Made by a program: the position numbers and the translations under genes. The notes beneath the pieces were generated by a model. The model saw only the letters and a list, made by a program, of their open reading frames with translations, was not told where the DNA came from and ran no database searches. This document shows, piece after piece, positions 17,065 to 24,617 of a stretch of 64,000 bases of DNA. Numbering within the stretch: the stretch's first letter is position 1; every line of letters begins with the position of its first letter. The DNA is from Candidatus Tanganyikabacteria bacterium (GTDB lineage Bacteria > Cyanobacteriota > Sericytochromatia > S15B-MN24 > VGJW01), in the NCBI GenBank assembly GCA_016867265.1, contig VGJW01000002.1, positions 1 to 64,000 of the forward strand. The letters are read 5' to 3'.

Positions 17065-17070
17065 CTTGCC

Positions 17071-17076
17071 ATGCTA
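17071..17076 (-). promoter_or_regulatory. Candidate -10 element (TAGCAT) for the leaderless glcD-like gene
   Basis: Read on the minus strand, TAGCAT ends 6 bases before the GTG start at 17064. A plus-strand promoter for the riboflavin genes must lie in the same 65-base gap; TACCAT at 17115-17120 is the best candidate. Confidence 0.5.
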
Positions 17077-17129
17077 AGGCATCCCGCCAATTGGCCCTCC
17101 GTGCCGGATTCGGGTACCATGGACCCGCA

Positions 17130-17765
17130 GTGGCAGGCGCCACGCGTCTATTTGCCTTGTTTACAGGTCTCGTTGAAGCCATCGGACGTGTCCAAGCCCG
17201 ACACGAAGGCCGATTCACCTTTGCGGCCCCCTTTGCCTCCGAGTTGACGCGCGGCGAGTCCGTGGCCGTCTCGGGTGCCTGCCTGACAGTGGTGGAGCGC
17301 GACGGCGCAGGCTTCACGGCCGACGTCTCGGAGACGACGCTTGACATGACCACCATGGGCACCTGGCAGGTGGGCAGGGAGGTCAATCTGGAGCGTGCCT
17401 TGGCCTTGGGTGACCGCCTGGGCGGGCATCTCGTGTCCGGCCATGTCGAGGGCCTTGCGACCCTCGCGGCTGTTACGCCCCTGCCCGAGGGTGCCCACCG
17501 CCTGCACTTCTCCGTCTCCCGGGGCCAGCTTGCCCTGATGCTGCCCCAAGGGTCGATCGCGATCGACGGCGTGTCCTTGACTCTGAATGACGTGACCGGA
17601 GACGGTTTCACCGTGACGATCATCCCCGAGACGTGGGCCCGGACAACCTTGTCCCGGTTGTCCCCGGGCGATGCCGTCCATCTCGAGAACGACATGCTGG
17701 CCAGGCATGTCCATCGCTGCCTCCAGCCGTGGCTGGAGAGGCTCGCCGCGCGAGGAGGCGCGTAA
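17130..17765 (+). CDS. ribE: Riboflavin synthase alpha chain
   Basis: This enzyme dismutates two 6,7-dimethyl-8-ribityllumazine molecules to riboflavin. The two lumazine-binding repeats are visible: FTGLVEAIGRV with GESVAVSGACLTV, then VSGHVEGLA with GSIAIDGVSLTLNDV. The conserved FTGLVE normally lies at the extreme N-terminus. Here GTG 17130 would add nine residues before it and sits 9 bases after a TACCAT hexamer, while TTG 17157 would begin exactly at the motif. Either start is possible. The gap upstream is too short to hold an FMN riboswitch. ribBA follows after 4 bases. Confidence 0.9.
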   Translation: MAGATRLFALFTGLVEAIGRVQARHEGRFTFAAPFASELTRGESVAVSGACLTVVERDGAGFTADVSETTLDMTTMGTWQVGREVNLERALALGDRLGGHLVSGHVEGLATLAAVTPLPEGAHRLHFSVSRGQLALMLPQGSIAIDGVSLTLNDVTGDGFTVTIIPETWARTTLSRLSPGDAVHLENDMLARHVHRCLQPWLERLAARGGA

Positions 17766-17769
17766 CACT

Positions 17770-18966
17770 ATGACCCAGCTCGCAGAAATGCCCGAAGTCC
17801 TCGAGGCCCTTCGCCGCGGCGAGATGGTCGTCGTCGTCGACGACGAGGATCGCGAGAACGAGGGCGACCTCGTGATGATCGCCGAGCACGCGACGCCCGA
17901 GGCGATCAACTTCATGGCCACGCATGGCCGGGGCCTGATCTGCCTGACGCTGACGCCCGAGCGGGGCAAGGCCCTCGACTTGGGCCTGATGGTGCCCGAG
18001 AACGAGGGGACCGACGGCACGGCCTTCACGGTTTCGATCGATGCCATCCACGGCGCCACGACCGGCATCTCGGCCAAGGATCGGGCCAGGACCGTTGCCG
18101 TGTGCCTCGATCCCGCTTCCCGGCCCGAGGACCTTCGACGTCCCGGACATATCTTTCCCCTGATCGCCAAGCCAGGCGGTGTCCTCGCCCGCGCCGGCCA
18201 TACCGAGGCGGCCTGTGACCTCGCGCGCCTCGCCGGTAGCGAGCCTGCCGGCCTGATCTGCGAGGTGCTGCGTGACGATGGCGACATGGCCCGCCTGCCC
18301 GACTTGCTGGTCTTCGCGCGGACCCACGGTCTGCTGATCACGTCCGTGGCCAAGGTCATTGCCTGGCGGCTCGAGCGGGAGCGTTTCGTCGTCCGCAGGA
18401 CCGAGGCCCGCCTGCCGACCCGCCACGGCGATTTCAAGGTCGTCGGCTACGAGAACGTCCTGACCGGCGGGCACCATCTTGCCCTGGTGATGGGTGATCC
18501 GACTCGGGAAGGCGTGCTGGTGCGCATGCATTCCGAATGTCTCACGGGTGATGCCTTCGGGTCATTGCGGTGTGACTGCGGGCAGCAGCGAGAGGCAGCG
18601 CTTGAGGCCATCGCCCGTGAAGGCCACGGCATCTTCGTCTACCTGCGGCAGGAGGGCCGGGGCATCGGCCTGCTCAACAAGCTTCACGCCTACCGCTTGC
18701 AGGATGAAGGCCTGGATACCGTCGAGGCCAACCTCGAGCTCGGCTTCCCGCCCGACCTGCGCGACTACGGCCAGGGGGCCCAGATCCTCGTCGAGCTGGG
18801 TGTCCGGCAGATGCGGCTGCTGACCAACAACCCCCGCAAGGTGGTCGCACTCGAGGGGTATGGCCTCGAGGTCGGGGGCCGTGTGCCGATGCTGGTCGAG
18901 CGCAACGCGTACAATGAAAACTACTTGCGCACCAAGGCCGAAAAGCTGGGGCACATCCTGTCCTGA
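17770..18966 (+). CDS. ribBA: Bifunctional DHBP synthase / GTP cyclohydrolase II
   Basis: The 398-residue protein joins two enzymes that start riboflavin synthesis. Residues 1-205 are 3,4-dihydroxy-2-butanone-4-phosphate synthase with the acidic loop DDEDRENEGD (25-33) and the HTEAACDLARLAG segment. Residues 206-398 are GTP cyclohydrolase II with zinc ligands C257, C268 and C270 (SECLTGDAFGSLRCDCGQQR) and the catalytic RQEGRGIGL. Both halves keep the expected active-site residues. It lies between ribE and ribH in one operon. The ATG 17770 was chosen because it starts directly at the RibB domain. Confidence 0.95.
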   Translation: MTQLAEMPEVLEALRRGEMVVVVDDEDRENEGDLVMIAEHATPEAINFMATHGRGLICLTLTPERGKALDLGLMVPENEGTDGTAFTVSIDAIHGATTGISAKDRARTVAVCLDPASRPEDLRRPGHIFPLIAKPGGVLARAGHTEAACDLARLAGSEPAGLICEVLRDDGDMARLPDLLVFARTHGLLITSVAKVIAWRLERERFVVRRTEARLPTRHGDFKVVGYENVLTGGHHLALVMGDPTREGVLVRMHSECLTGDAFGSLRCDCGQQREAALEAIAREGHGIFVYLRQEGRGIGLLNKLHAYRLQDEGLDTVEANLELGFPPDLRDYGQGAQILVELGVRQMRLLTNNPRKVVALEGYGLEVGGRVPMLVERNAYNENYLRTKAEKLGHILS

Positions 18967-18982
18967 GGCAGGGGAGGCAATC

Positions 18983-19471
18983 ATGTCGGACAGGCTCGAA
19001 GGCGGACTATCCGGGACGGGGCGGCGCTTTGCCATCGTCGCGTCCCGCTTCAACGACCTGGTGGTCGAGCGCTTGGTTGCCGGCGCCCGCGACGCGCTGC
19101 TTCGGCACGGCGTGGCGGCGGAAGACCTCGTCGAGGCCTGGGCACCAGGTGCTTTCGAGCTCCCCGTCGTGACGGCGGGCCTGCTTCGCGATCGTCCCGA
19201 CCTCGACGGCATCGTGGTGCTGGGGTGTGTCATTCGCGGGGATACGGCGCATTTCGAACACGTCGCCTCGCCCGTAGCCGCCCAACTTGCGGCACTGGCC
19301 CGGGAGTCGGTCAAGCCTGTCGGTTTCGGTGTGTTGACCACGGACACGCTCGAGCAGGCGCTCCAGCGTGCCGGCGCCAAGGCCGGCAACAAGGGTTGGG
19401 AGGCGGCCATGGCTGTCCTCGAGACAGCCAATCTCCTGATCCGCATTCAGGGTGCCCCGCTGCGCCGTTAG
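18983..19471 (+). CDS. ribH: 6,7-dimethyl-8-ribityllumazine synthase
   Basis: The 162-residue protein has the expected length for RibH and its motifs: FAIVASRFNDLVVERLVAGA, the substrate loop WAPGAFELPVV, VLGCVIRGDTAHFEHV with the catalytic histidine, and the C-terminal GNKGWEAAMAVLE. It condenses the RibB product with the pyrimidine derived from the GTP branch. A GGGGAGG ribosome binding site precedes the ATG. A ribD gene is not present in this window and must be elsewhere. Confidence 0.95.
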   Translation: MSDRLEGGLSGTGRRFAIVASRFNDLVVERLVAGARDALLRHGVAAEDLVEAWAPGAFELPVVTAGLLRDRPDLDGIVVLGCVIRGDTAHFEHVASPVAAQLAALARESVKPVGFGVLTTDTLEQALQRAGAKAGNKGWEAAMAVLETANLLIRIQGAPLRR

Positions 19472-19520
19472 GCGTCCCGCGGCGAGGGGTACGCAACGCT
19501 TGTCCTCGCGCCCTTCCGGA

Positions 19521-20300
19521 ATGCTGATGCCTGCCGTCTCCCGTCGCGCCCTCCCCTTGTTGGCCACGTGCCTGCCATGCGTGGTGCTTTGGGCGTGCAC
19601 GGCCCAGCCTCAGGGGGTGGCGGGCACCACGGCTGCCAACCCCGTCTTGCCGATATCCGTCGGGGCGCAGGCGGGAACACCTCGTCCTCTGGTCTCGGCA
19701 TCCCCGACGACGCCGCCGCCGCTCTTCAAGCCGGTGACGCCCACGCCTGCGCCCAGTCCCACGCCGACGTTGGTCCCCATGGGCATTGCCATCGAGCCTG
19801 CCGTGGCCCGAAACGAGGCCTATGCGTTCAACCAGTTCTTCGTTCCTGCCACGTCAGGCGAGGCCGAGAAGCCCGACTTGCCCTACACGCGCGAGTGGGT
19901 TTCCGTCATCCAGTTCGGTCGTCCCGCCGGAGATGCCCTGCCCGCCGTCGTGGAGACGACCCAACCCGTTCTCGGCGCATGGTCGCTCTCGTCGACCAAC
20001 CGCAGGGCGGCCATCGGTGTGGCGACGCCGGTGCCCGGGGCCTTTGTCCTTTTGACGGCCTTGCAACCCGCGACGGCTTCCGAAGCGGCCGTCGCGACGG
20101 CCAGTCACGCACGTATCCGGATTCTGCCCCAAGCGGAGCCCTTCCTGGGCGAGGTCACGGCCCTGCTCACGGTGGTGCCTGCGGTGCCCGTCGCTTTCGT
20201 GCCAAGCCTGCCCGTGGCGCGGCGCGTGGCGACCGTCTCCATCGAGGCGGCCAATGTCGGGACGCCGCTGTTCCAGATCACAGGGCTGGGAGGACGGTAA
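19521..20300 (+). CDS. Proline-rich lipoprotein of unknown function
   Basis: The 259-residue precursor has a signal peptide ending in VVLWAC (C26), a Pro/Thr-rich spacer (PTPAPSPTPTLVP) and a beta-rich C-terminal domain of about 150 residues with no motif I recognise. A second ATG at 19527 is an equally good start. The gene follows ribH by about 50 bases and precedes the NHL-repeat protein by 2 bases, so those two exported proteins are likely co-expressed. Confidence 0.7.
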   Translation: MLMPAVSRRALPLLATCLPCVVLWACTAQPQGVAGTTAANPVLPISVGAQAGTPRPLVSASPTTPPPLFKPVTPTPAPSPTPTLVPMGIAIEPAVARNEAYAFNQFFVPATSGEAEKPDLPYTREWVSVIQFGRPAGDALPAVVETTQPVLGAWSLSSTNRRAAIGVATPVPGAFVLLTALQPATASEAAVATASHARIRILPQAEPFLGEVTALLTVVPAVPVAFVPSLPVARRVATVSIEAANVGTPLFQITGLGGR

Positions 20301-20302
20301 CC

Positions 20303-23185
20303 GTGTTGGCCATGCGTCGCCTCCTGCCCTGGGTGCTGGCAAGCTTGATGCCGCTGTCGGCCTGTCGCACGGCCGTGGCTCCCGCCGTTCCCGTGGCCGG
20401 TGCCGCAGCGGCCTCGCGTCCGACCCCGATGGCTGCAGTCGATCATGCCGATGGCCTGGCCATCTCGGTGCAGGCGCCCGAGGCCCTGCCGACAGCAAAC
20501 ACACGCTTGCCCGAGCAGCTTCAAGGACAGCCTTATGGCCTGCTCTCGGTCGCCATCGCGTGGCCCCAGTCGTCCGGTGCCCGTCGGCCCCAAGCCATCC
20601 CGACGCAGGCGCGCAGCATCCGGATGCGCGTCATCGGCTCCGACGGCAAGGTGCGCTTGTCCGATTTCTACTTCAATACGGGCCGGGGATCGGTCAACAG
20701 CAAGACCTATGCCCTCAAGGCGGAGACCGGCATGCTGGTCGAGGTAAGGGCCTACCTCGAGTCCCAGGCGGATCTCGAGAAGGGTCCGGCTGTCGGCCAA
20801 ACGTTCAAGTACGCCAATGAGGGTGGGGTTGAGCCCCAGTTCAATGCGGGTCAGGTGGTCGGCAAGGAATACAACATGGCCGGACGCCGTGTCCTTGCCG
20901 AGGGCCTCAAGGCCAACTTCCAGGTGGTCCTCTTTTCGCGGAACCCGGTCAACGTCAGCCTGGACAGCAGCCAACTGGTCGCCGGCATCGGTGGGTCCCC
21001 GGCTTGGAGCCTCGGGGGCGATCCCTTCTTCCCGAACTTCGTGAGTGCGGCCCGGTTTGCGGAGTTGGCCAACCCCCGCAACCTTTACCTCGACACTTGG
21101 AATGGTCGTCGTCGCCTGTTCTTCAATGTCAACCCGACCTTCGACGACGAGGATCCCAAGGAGCGTCACATCGTGATGATGCTCGACCAGGCGGGCCTCG
21201 AGGCCGTCCAGACGGACGTTGCGGCGAGGGCAACCCCCGTGCTCAAGCAGGTCTTCGGGGGGGCTCGCCTTCTCGATCCCGGAGACCTTAGGGAGCAACC
21301 CCTGCGCAACAGGACGTTTGGTGATTTCACGCTGTCGACCTTCAGGCTGGAGAGCGCCGCAGGCTCCGCGCCTCAGTTGGTCTTCAACTCGATTTTAGAT
21401 GGTTCGCGCTCCTTCGCAAGCCTGCCTGCAGCCTCACTGCCGGTGATTCAGGAGAGCACGAGCTCGAGCAGCCCCATCAACTTCGGCAGCTCCACGCTAA
21501 GCAGTTCGGCGGTGGACTTCTCCGGATTTGCCTCAGGCCAAGGGGGTGCCGGCCTCCTGATTGCCGACCCCAAGGCCGTCTATGAAATTCTCGACGCTCC
21601 TCTTCCCGCGTTGCTTGCCGCAGGTTCGCCCGCTCCTACCGCCACTCCGGACGCGACCTCCGATGTCGAGGCAAAAAAGATTGTCCTTCCGGACAATGAA
21701 ATCGTTGCCGTGGCGGGCATGACGCGGTTGCCCAAGACCTATGCGTTTGCCACCAAGACGGCCTTGCTCTACGGCGTGGCGGACAAGGTCCGGCTCGTCT
21801 TGGGAAGCCCGTCGGCGACATCGAGCCTCGAGAATGCGTCGGCTGGGACTGGGGTAGGTCGTTTCGATTTCAAGATCACGCTTGTTAGTGATGTCGTGGC
21901 TTCGCCTGCTGCGCCCTCGGTGCTCTACGTGGCGGCGGACAACAAGATCCTGCGCGTGGTCCTGCCGGCAGATCAGACGACGATGACGTACACTTCCGAC
22001 CCGATGGAAGTCTTTGCGCCGGGCTTCCTGCCCCAGTCCCTTGCCGTCTCACCCGACGGCACGCAACTGGCGGTCGTGGGCTTGGACGGGCGTCTGGCGG
22101 TATTCGCCGTCGCTCCGACCCCTGCTGGTGCGTCGACTTGGGCGCCCCAAGCCATTGCGTCCGTCGCGAAGGTCAGGCGTGTCGAGTTCGTGCCTGCACC
22201 CGGTCCTTCGGTCCTGCTTGCCTTCACGAACGACGGCGTTGCGTCCCAGATCAAGGCGTGCACGGTCGGTGCCGCTACCTCAAGCAACCTGCTCGATGGC
22301 CGTTCGGTCTACGACAGCCGGATCGGAGATGGCAACAGGATCATCAAGACCATGAAGAGCGTGACCGAGGGTGGCGGACACATCGACAAGCCCGCGGCAA
22401 TCTCTGTCACGCCAGGCGGCAGTGTGCTCGTGGCAGACCCTGTCATCAAGCGTATCCGGCACCTCGACATGCCGGCCGACACCCAGGGCGTTCTGGAGTC
22501 CCTCGTGACCAGCGTTCCCGATGCGAATCCCCCCTCTCACGTTCTGGACGCACCCGAGGGCGTGGACACCGACAAGTTCGGCACGGTGTTCATCGCGGAC
22601 AGCAACAACTACCACATCCGGATATGGAAGCCATCGTGCGGCTTCGGCGCGGCGAATATTCCCATCATCGCGGGTTCCGGACAGCAGGGTTACAACCTGG
22701 ATAATATCAATGCGAGACTCGTGCAGTTGGGCAAGGTCACGCGCATCAAGGTCGAGCGCAGCACATCGGGGCGGCGCCGCATCTTCTTCATCGACGGCAA
22801 GCGGGTGCGCATGCTCAGTCCCCGTAACCCATCGACCACTTCGCCCCTCAGCACTTGTGACGGTCCGCCCGCTGATCCTTATTTTCAGTACATCGTGTCC
22901 ACCATTGCGGGCGATGGCACGGGAACGGACAAGACCAATGCGGCCCAGTTCGGCCTTACCGCACCCACGTGGCTTGACGTTGATGCCCGTGGCTACGTCT
23001 ATGTCGCCGACGGCAAGACCATCTTCCGCATCGACCCCGATGCCGGGACCATCGTGCCGGCTTATACGGCCGAGGATGCGGCCATCACCAGCTTTGTGAT
23101 CGATGACCAGGACCCGAGGGTCCGGGAGGTCTACGTCACCAAGGCCGGCAACCAGACCATCAGAAAGCTGATCCTCGAGGATTGA
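20303..23185 (+). CDS. Large lipoprotein with a C-terminal NHL-type beta-propeller
   Basis: The 960-residue precursor has the lipobox LSAC (C21). The N-terminal half is beta-rich with no known motif. It carries a Ser-rich spacer and a Pro/Ala linker near residue 440. From about residue 560 there are propeller blades: QSLAVSPDGTQLAVVGLDG, DKPAAISVTPGGSVLVADP, EGVDTDKFGTVFIADSNNYH and PTWLDVDARGYVYVADG, the NHL repeat pattern. Such propellers usually bind proteins or small ligands at the cell surface. The GTG at 20303 has a GGGAGG site at good spacing; ATG 20312 is the alternative. Codon use is a little less GC-biased around 21400-21700. Confidence 0.78.
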   Translation: MLAMRRLLPWVLASLMPLSACRTAVAPAVPVAGAAAASRPTPMAAVDHADGLAISVQAPEALPTANTRLPEQLQGQPYGLLSVAIAWPQSSGARRPQAIPTQARSIRMRVIGSDGKVRLSDFYFNTGRGSVNSKTYALKAETGMLVEVRAYLESQADLEKGPAVGQTFKYANEGGVEPQFNAGQVVGKEYNMAGRRVLAEGLKANFQVVLFSRNPVNVSLDSSQLVAGIGGSPAWSLGGDPFFPNFVSAARFAELANPRNLYLDTWNGRRRLFFNVNPTFDDEDPKERHIVMMLDQAGLEAVQTDVAARATPVLKQVFGGARLLDPGDLREQPLRNRTFGDFTLSTFRLESAAGSAPQLVFNSILDGSRSFASLPAASLPVIQESTSSSSPINFGSSTLSSSAVDFSGFASGQGGAGLLIADPKAVYEILDAPLPALLAAGSPAPTATPDATSDVEAKKIVLPDNEIVAVAGMTRLPKTYAFATKTALLYGVADKVRLVLGSPSATSSLENASAGTGVGRFDFKITLVSDVVASPAAPSVLYVAADNKILRVVLPADQTTMTYTSDPMEVFAPGFLPQSLAVSPDGTQLAVVGLDGRLAVFAVAPTPAGASTWAPQAIASVAKVRRVEFVPAPGPSVLLAFTNDGVASQIKACTVGAATSSNLLDGRSVYDSRIGDGNRIIKTMKSVTEGGGHIDKPAAISVTPGGSVLVADPVIKRIRHLDMPADTQGVLESLVTSVPDANPPSHVLDAPEGVDTDKFGTVFIADSNNYHIRIWKPSCGFGAANIPIIAGSGQQGYNLDNINARLVQLGKVTRIKVERSTSGRRRIFFIDGKRVRMLSPRNPSTTSPLSTCDGPPADPYFQYIVSTIAGDGTGTDKTNAAQFGLTAPTWLDVDARGYVYVADGKTIFRIDPDAGTIVPAYTAEDAAITSFVIDDQDPRVREVYVTKAGNQTIRKLILED

Positions 23186-23222
23186 GGCCCACTACAAATA
23201 GATTTTCGCGCCTTTTCTCTTG

Positions 23223-23254
23223 AAAGACGCAAGAAGAAGCTTTAGGATGTCGAT
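23223..23254 (+). promoter_or_regulatory. Second copy of the AAAGACGCAAGA box
   Basis: AAAGACGCAAGA (23223-23234), preceded by TTTTCTCTTG, is followed after 16 bases by CGAT. It matches the element at 10182-10214 upstream of another exported protein. It also overlaps the 5' arm of the hairpin at 23231. Confidence 0.4.
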
Positions 23255-23291
23255 GTTAATCCTAGGTTAACTTCTTCTTACTCTTTCTTTC
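23231..23291 (+). terminator. Hairpin with T-rich tail between the NHL and subtilase genes
   Basis: AAGAAGAAG (23231-23239) pairs with CTTCTTCTT (23271-23279), and TAGGAT (23243-23248) pairs with ATCCTA (23259-23264). A pyrimidine-rich ACTCTTTCTTTC tail follows. It may terminate the NHL transcript or attenuate the subtilase transcript. The AT-rich composition is unusual for this region. Confidence 0.5.
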
Positions 23292-23308
23292 AGGAGAATC
23301 CGGACACC

Positions 23309-24565
23309 ATGCGCAAGGCGATGGGGCTTTTGTTGGTGGCGGCGACGGTCGGTTGCGGCCAGCAGGTGGTAGGTTCGGTCGCCACGGCGACGCGTAGTGC
23401 GTCCGTGGACGTGACCGCCCAGGCGGCGCGTGAGATCGTCGTGATGGTCGATCCCGCCGCTGCTGCTCAGGCCAGCCGGACCGTCAAGGCGATGGGGGCG
23501 GCCGTGACCCGTACGTTCCGCCTCAAGAGCGAAGTCCAGGTGGTCCGGATTCCCGATGGCGTCGATCGTGACCTCTTCCTTGCTCGCCTTCGCCAGCAGC
23601 CCGGCGTCAAGTCCGCCGTGCTGCAGCGTGTCTACCGTGCCATCCCTGTTGTCCAGGAAGCCGAGTTGGCTCGTGAGGTCGGTGCACTCATCAGCATCAA
23701 CGATCCCAGCTTCTCGAAGCAGTGGGCTTACGGTCGGACCGGTACGCCTGCCAACTGGGAAGGCATCGATGCCTCCGGTACGCTCGTGGCGGTCGCGGAC
23801 ACCGGTGTCGATGCTGCGCATCCTGACCTTGGCGGCCGGGTCCGCAGCGGCCAGAACTTTGCCGGCGGCACGGGCACGGGCGACAAGGTCGGCCACGGTA
23901 CCCACTGCGCCGGTATCATCGGCGCCACCGGCAACAACAGCCAAGGCATCGCCGGCATCGTCTGGAACGCACCCATCCTCGCCATCAAGGTGCTCGGGGA
24001 CAACGGATCCGGCACGACCGAGGGCGTGGCCCAAGGCATGAAGTCTGCCGCCGATGCCGGTGCCAAGGTGCTCAACATGAGCCTGGGTTCCGATACCACC
24101 GAGATCGACCCCGTGATGCACGACGCGCTCGAGTATTGCCTGGCCAAGGGGACCATCGTCATCTGCGCCGCCGGCAACAACGGTCGCTTCGTCGGCTCAC
24201 CTGCCAACGATCCCCTCGCCATTGCCGTCTCGAGCACCAGCGACGGCATGTTCGGCGGCGAGAAGATTTCCGGGTTCTCGAGCCGGGGCAAGCAGGTCTG
24301 GGTCTCGGCCCCCGGCGGCGGCATCATGAGCACGCTGCCCACGACCGGCAGCCAGATGGGGACGACCTACGGCAAGGCTTCGGGTACCTCGATGGCTTGT
24401 CCGTTCGTGGCCGGTACGGCCACGATGATGCGGGCTGCGCATCCCGACTGGTCGGTGGCGCAGGTTCGCGATGCTCTCAAGGCGTCGACGGATGACCTCG
24501 GCACCCCGGGCTTCGATGAGCTCTACGGGCACGGCCGGGTTAACCTGGCCAAAGCTTCGCGCTGA
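23309..24565 (+). CDS. Subtilisin-like (S8) serine protease lipoprotein
   Basis: The 418-residue precursor has a short signal peptide ending ATVGC (C16), an N-terminal propeptide-like domain (residues 40-110) and an S8 catalytic domain. The triad is visible: D164 in VAVADTGVDAAHPDL, H196 in GHGTHCAG and S361 in GTSMACPFVAG. The oxyanion asparagine region CAAGNNG is present. The enzyme should be exported, probably lipid-anchored, and self-processed. The ribosome binding site CAGGAGAA lies before the ATG. It follows two other exported-protein genes and ends at a strong terminator. Confidence 0.93.
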   Translation: MRKAMGLLLVAATVGCGQQVVGSVATATRSASVDVTAQAAREIVVMVDPAAAAQASRTVKAMGAAVTRTFRLKSEVQVVRIPDGVDRDLFLARLRQQPGVKSAVLQRVYRAIPVVQEAELAREVGALISINDPSFSKQWAYGRTGTPANWEGIDASGTLVAVADTGVDAAHPDLGGRVRSGQNFAGGTGTGDKVGHGTHCAGIIGATGNNSQGIAGIVWNAPILAIKVLGDNGSGTTEGVAQGMKSAADAGAKVLNMSLGSDTTEIDPVMHDALEYCLAKGTIVICAAGNNGRFVGSPANDPLAIAVSSTSDGMFGGEKISGFSSRGKQVWVSAPGGGIMSTLPTTGSQMGTTYGKASGTSMACPFVAGTATMMRAAHPDWSVAQVRDALKASTDDLGTPGFDELYGHGRVNLAKASR

Positions 24566-24585
24566 CGTTCGTTCGCTCGTAAAGG

Positions 24586-24613
24586 AGAGGCGCCCCGGTT
24601 TCGGGGCGCCTCT
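24586..24613. terminator. Bidirectional intrinsic terminator
   Basis: A perfect 12-bp stem (AGAGGCGCCCCG with CGGGGCGCCTCT) and a GTTT loop lies between the convergent subtilase and histidine kinase genes. The stem has AAAG on one side and TGCTT on the other, so it could work in both directions. Confidence 0.85.
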
Positions 24614-24617
24614 TGCT

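Noticed and set aside
17065-17129. FMN riboswitch before the riboflavin genes
   Set aside because: The gap is only 65 bases and has none of the conserved RFN segments.
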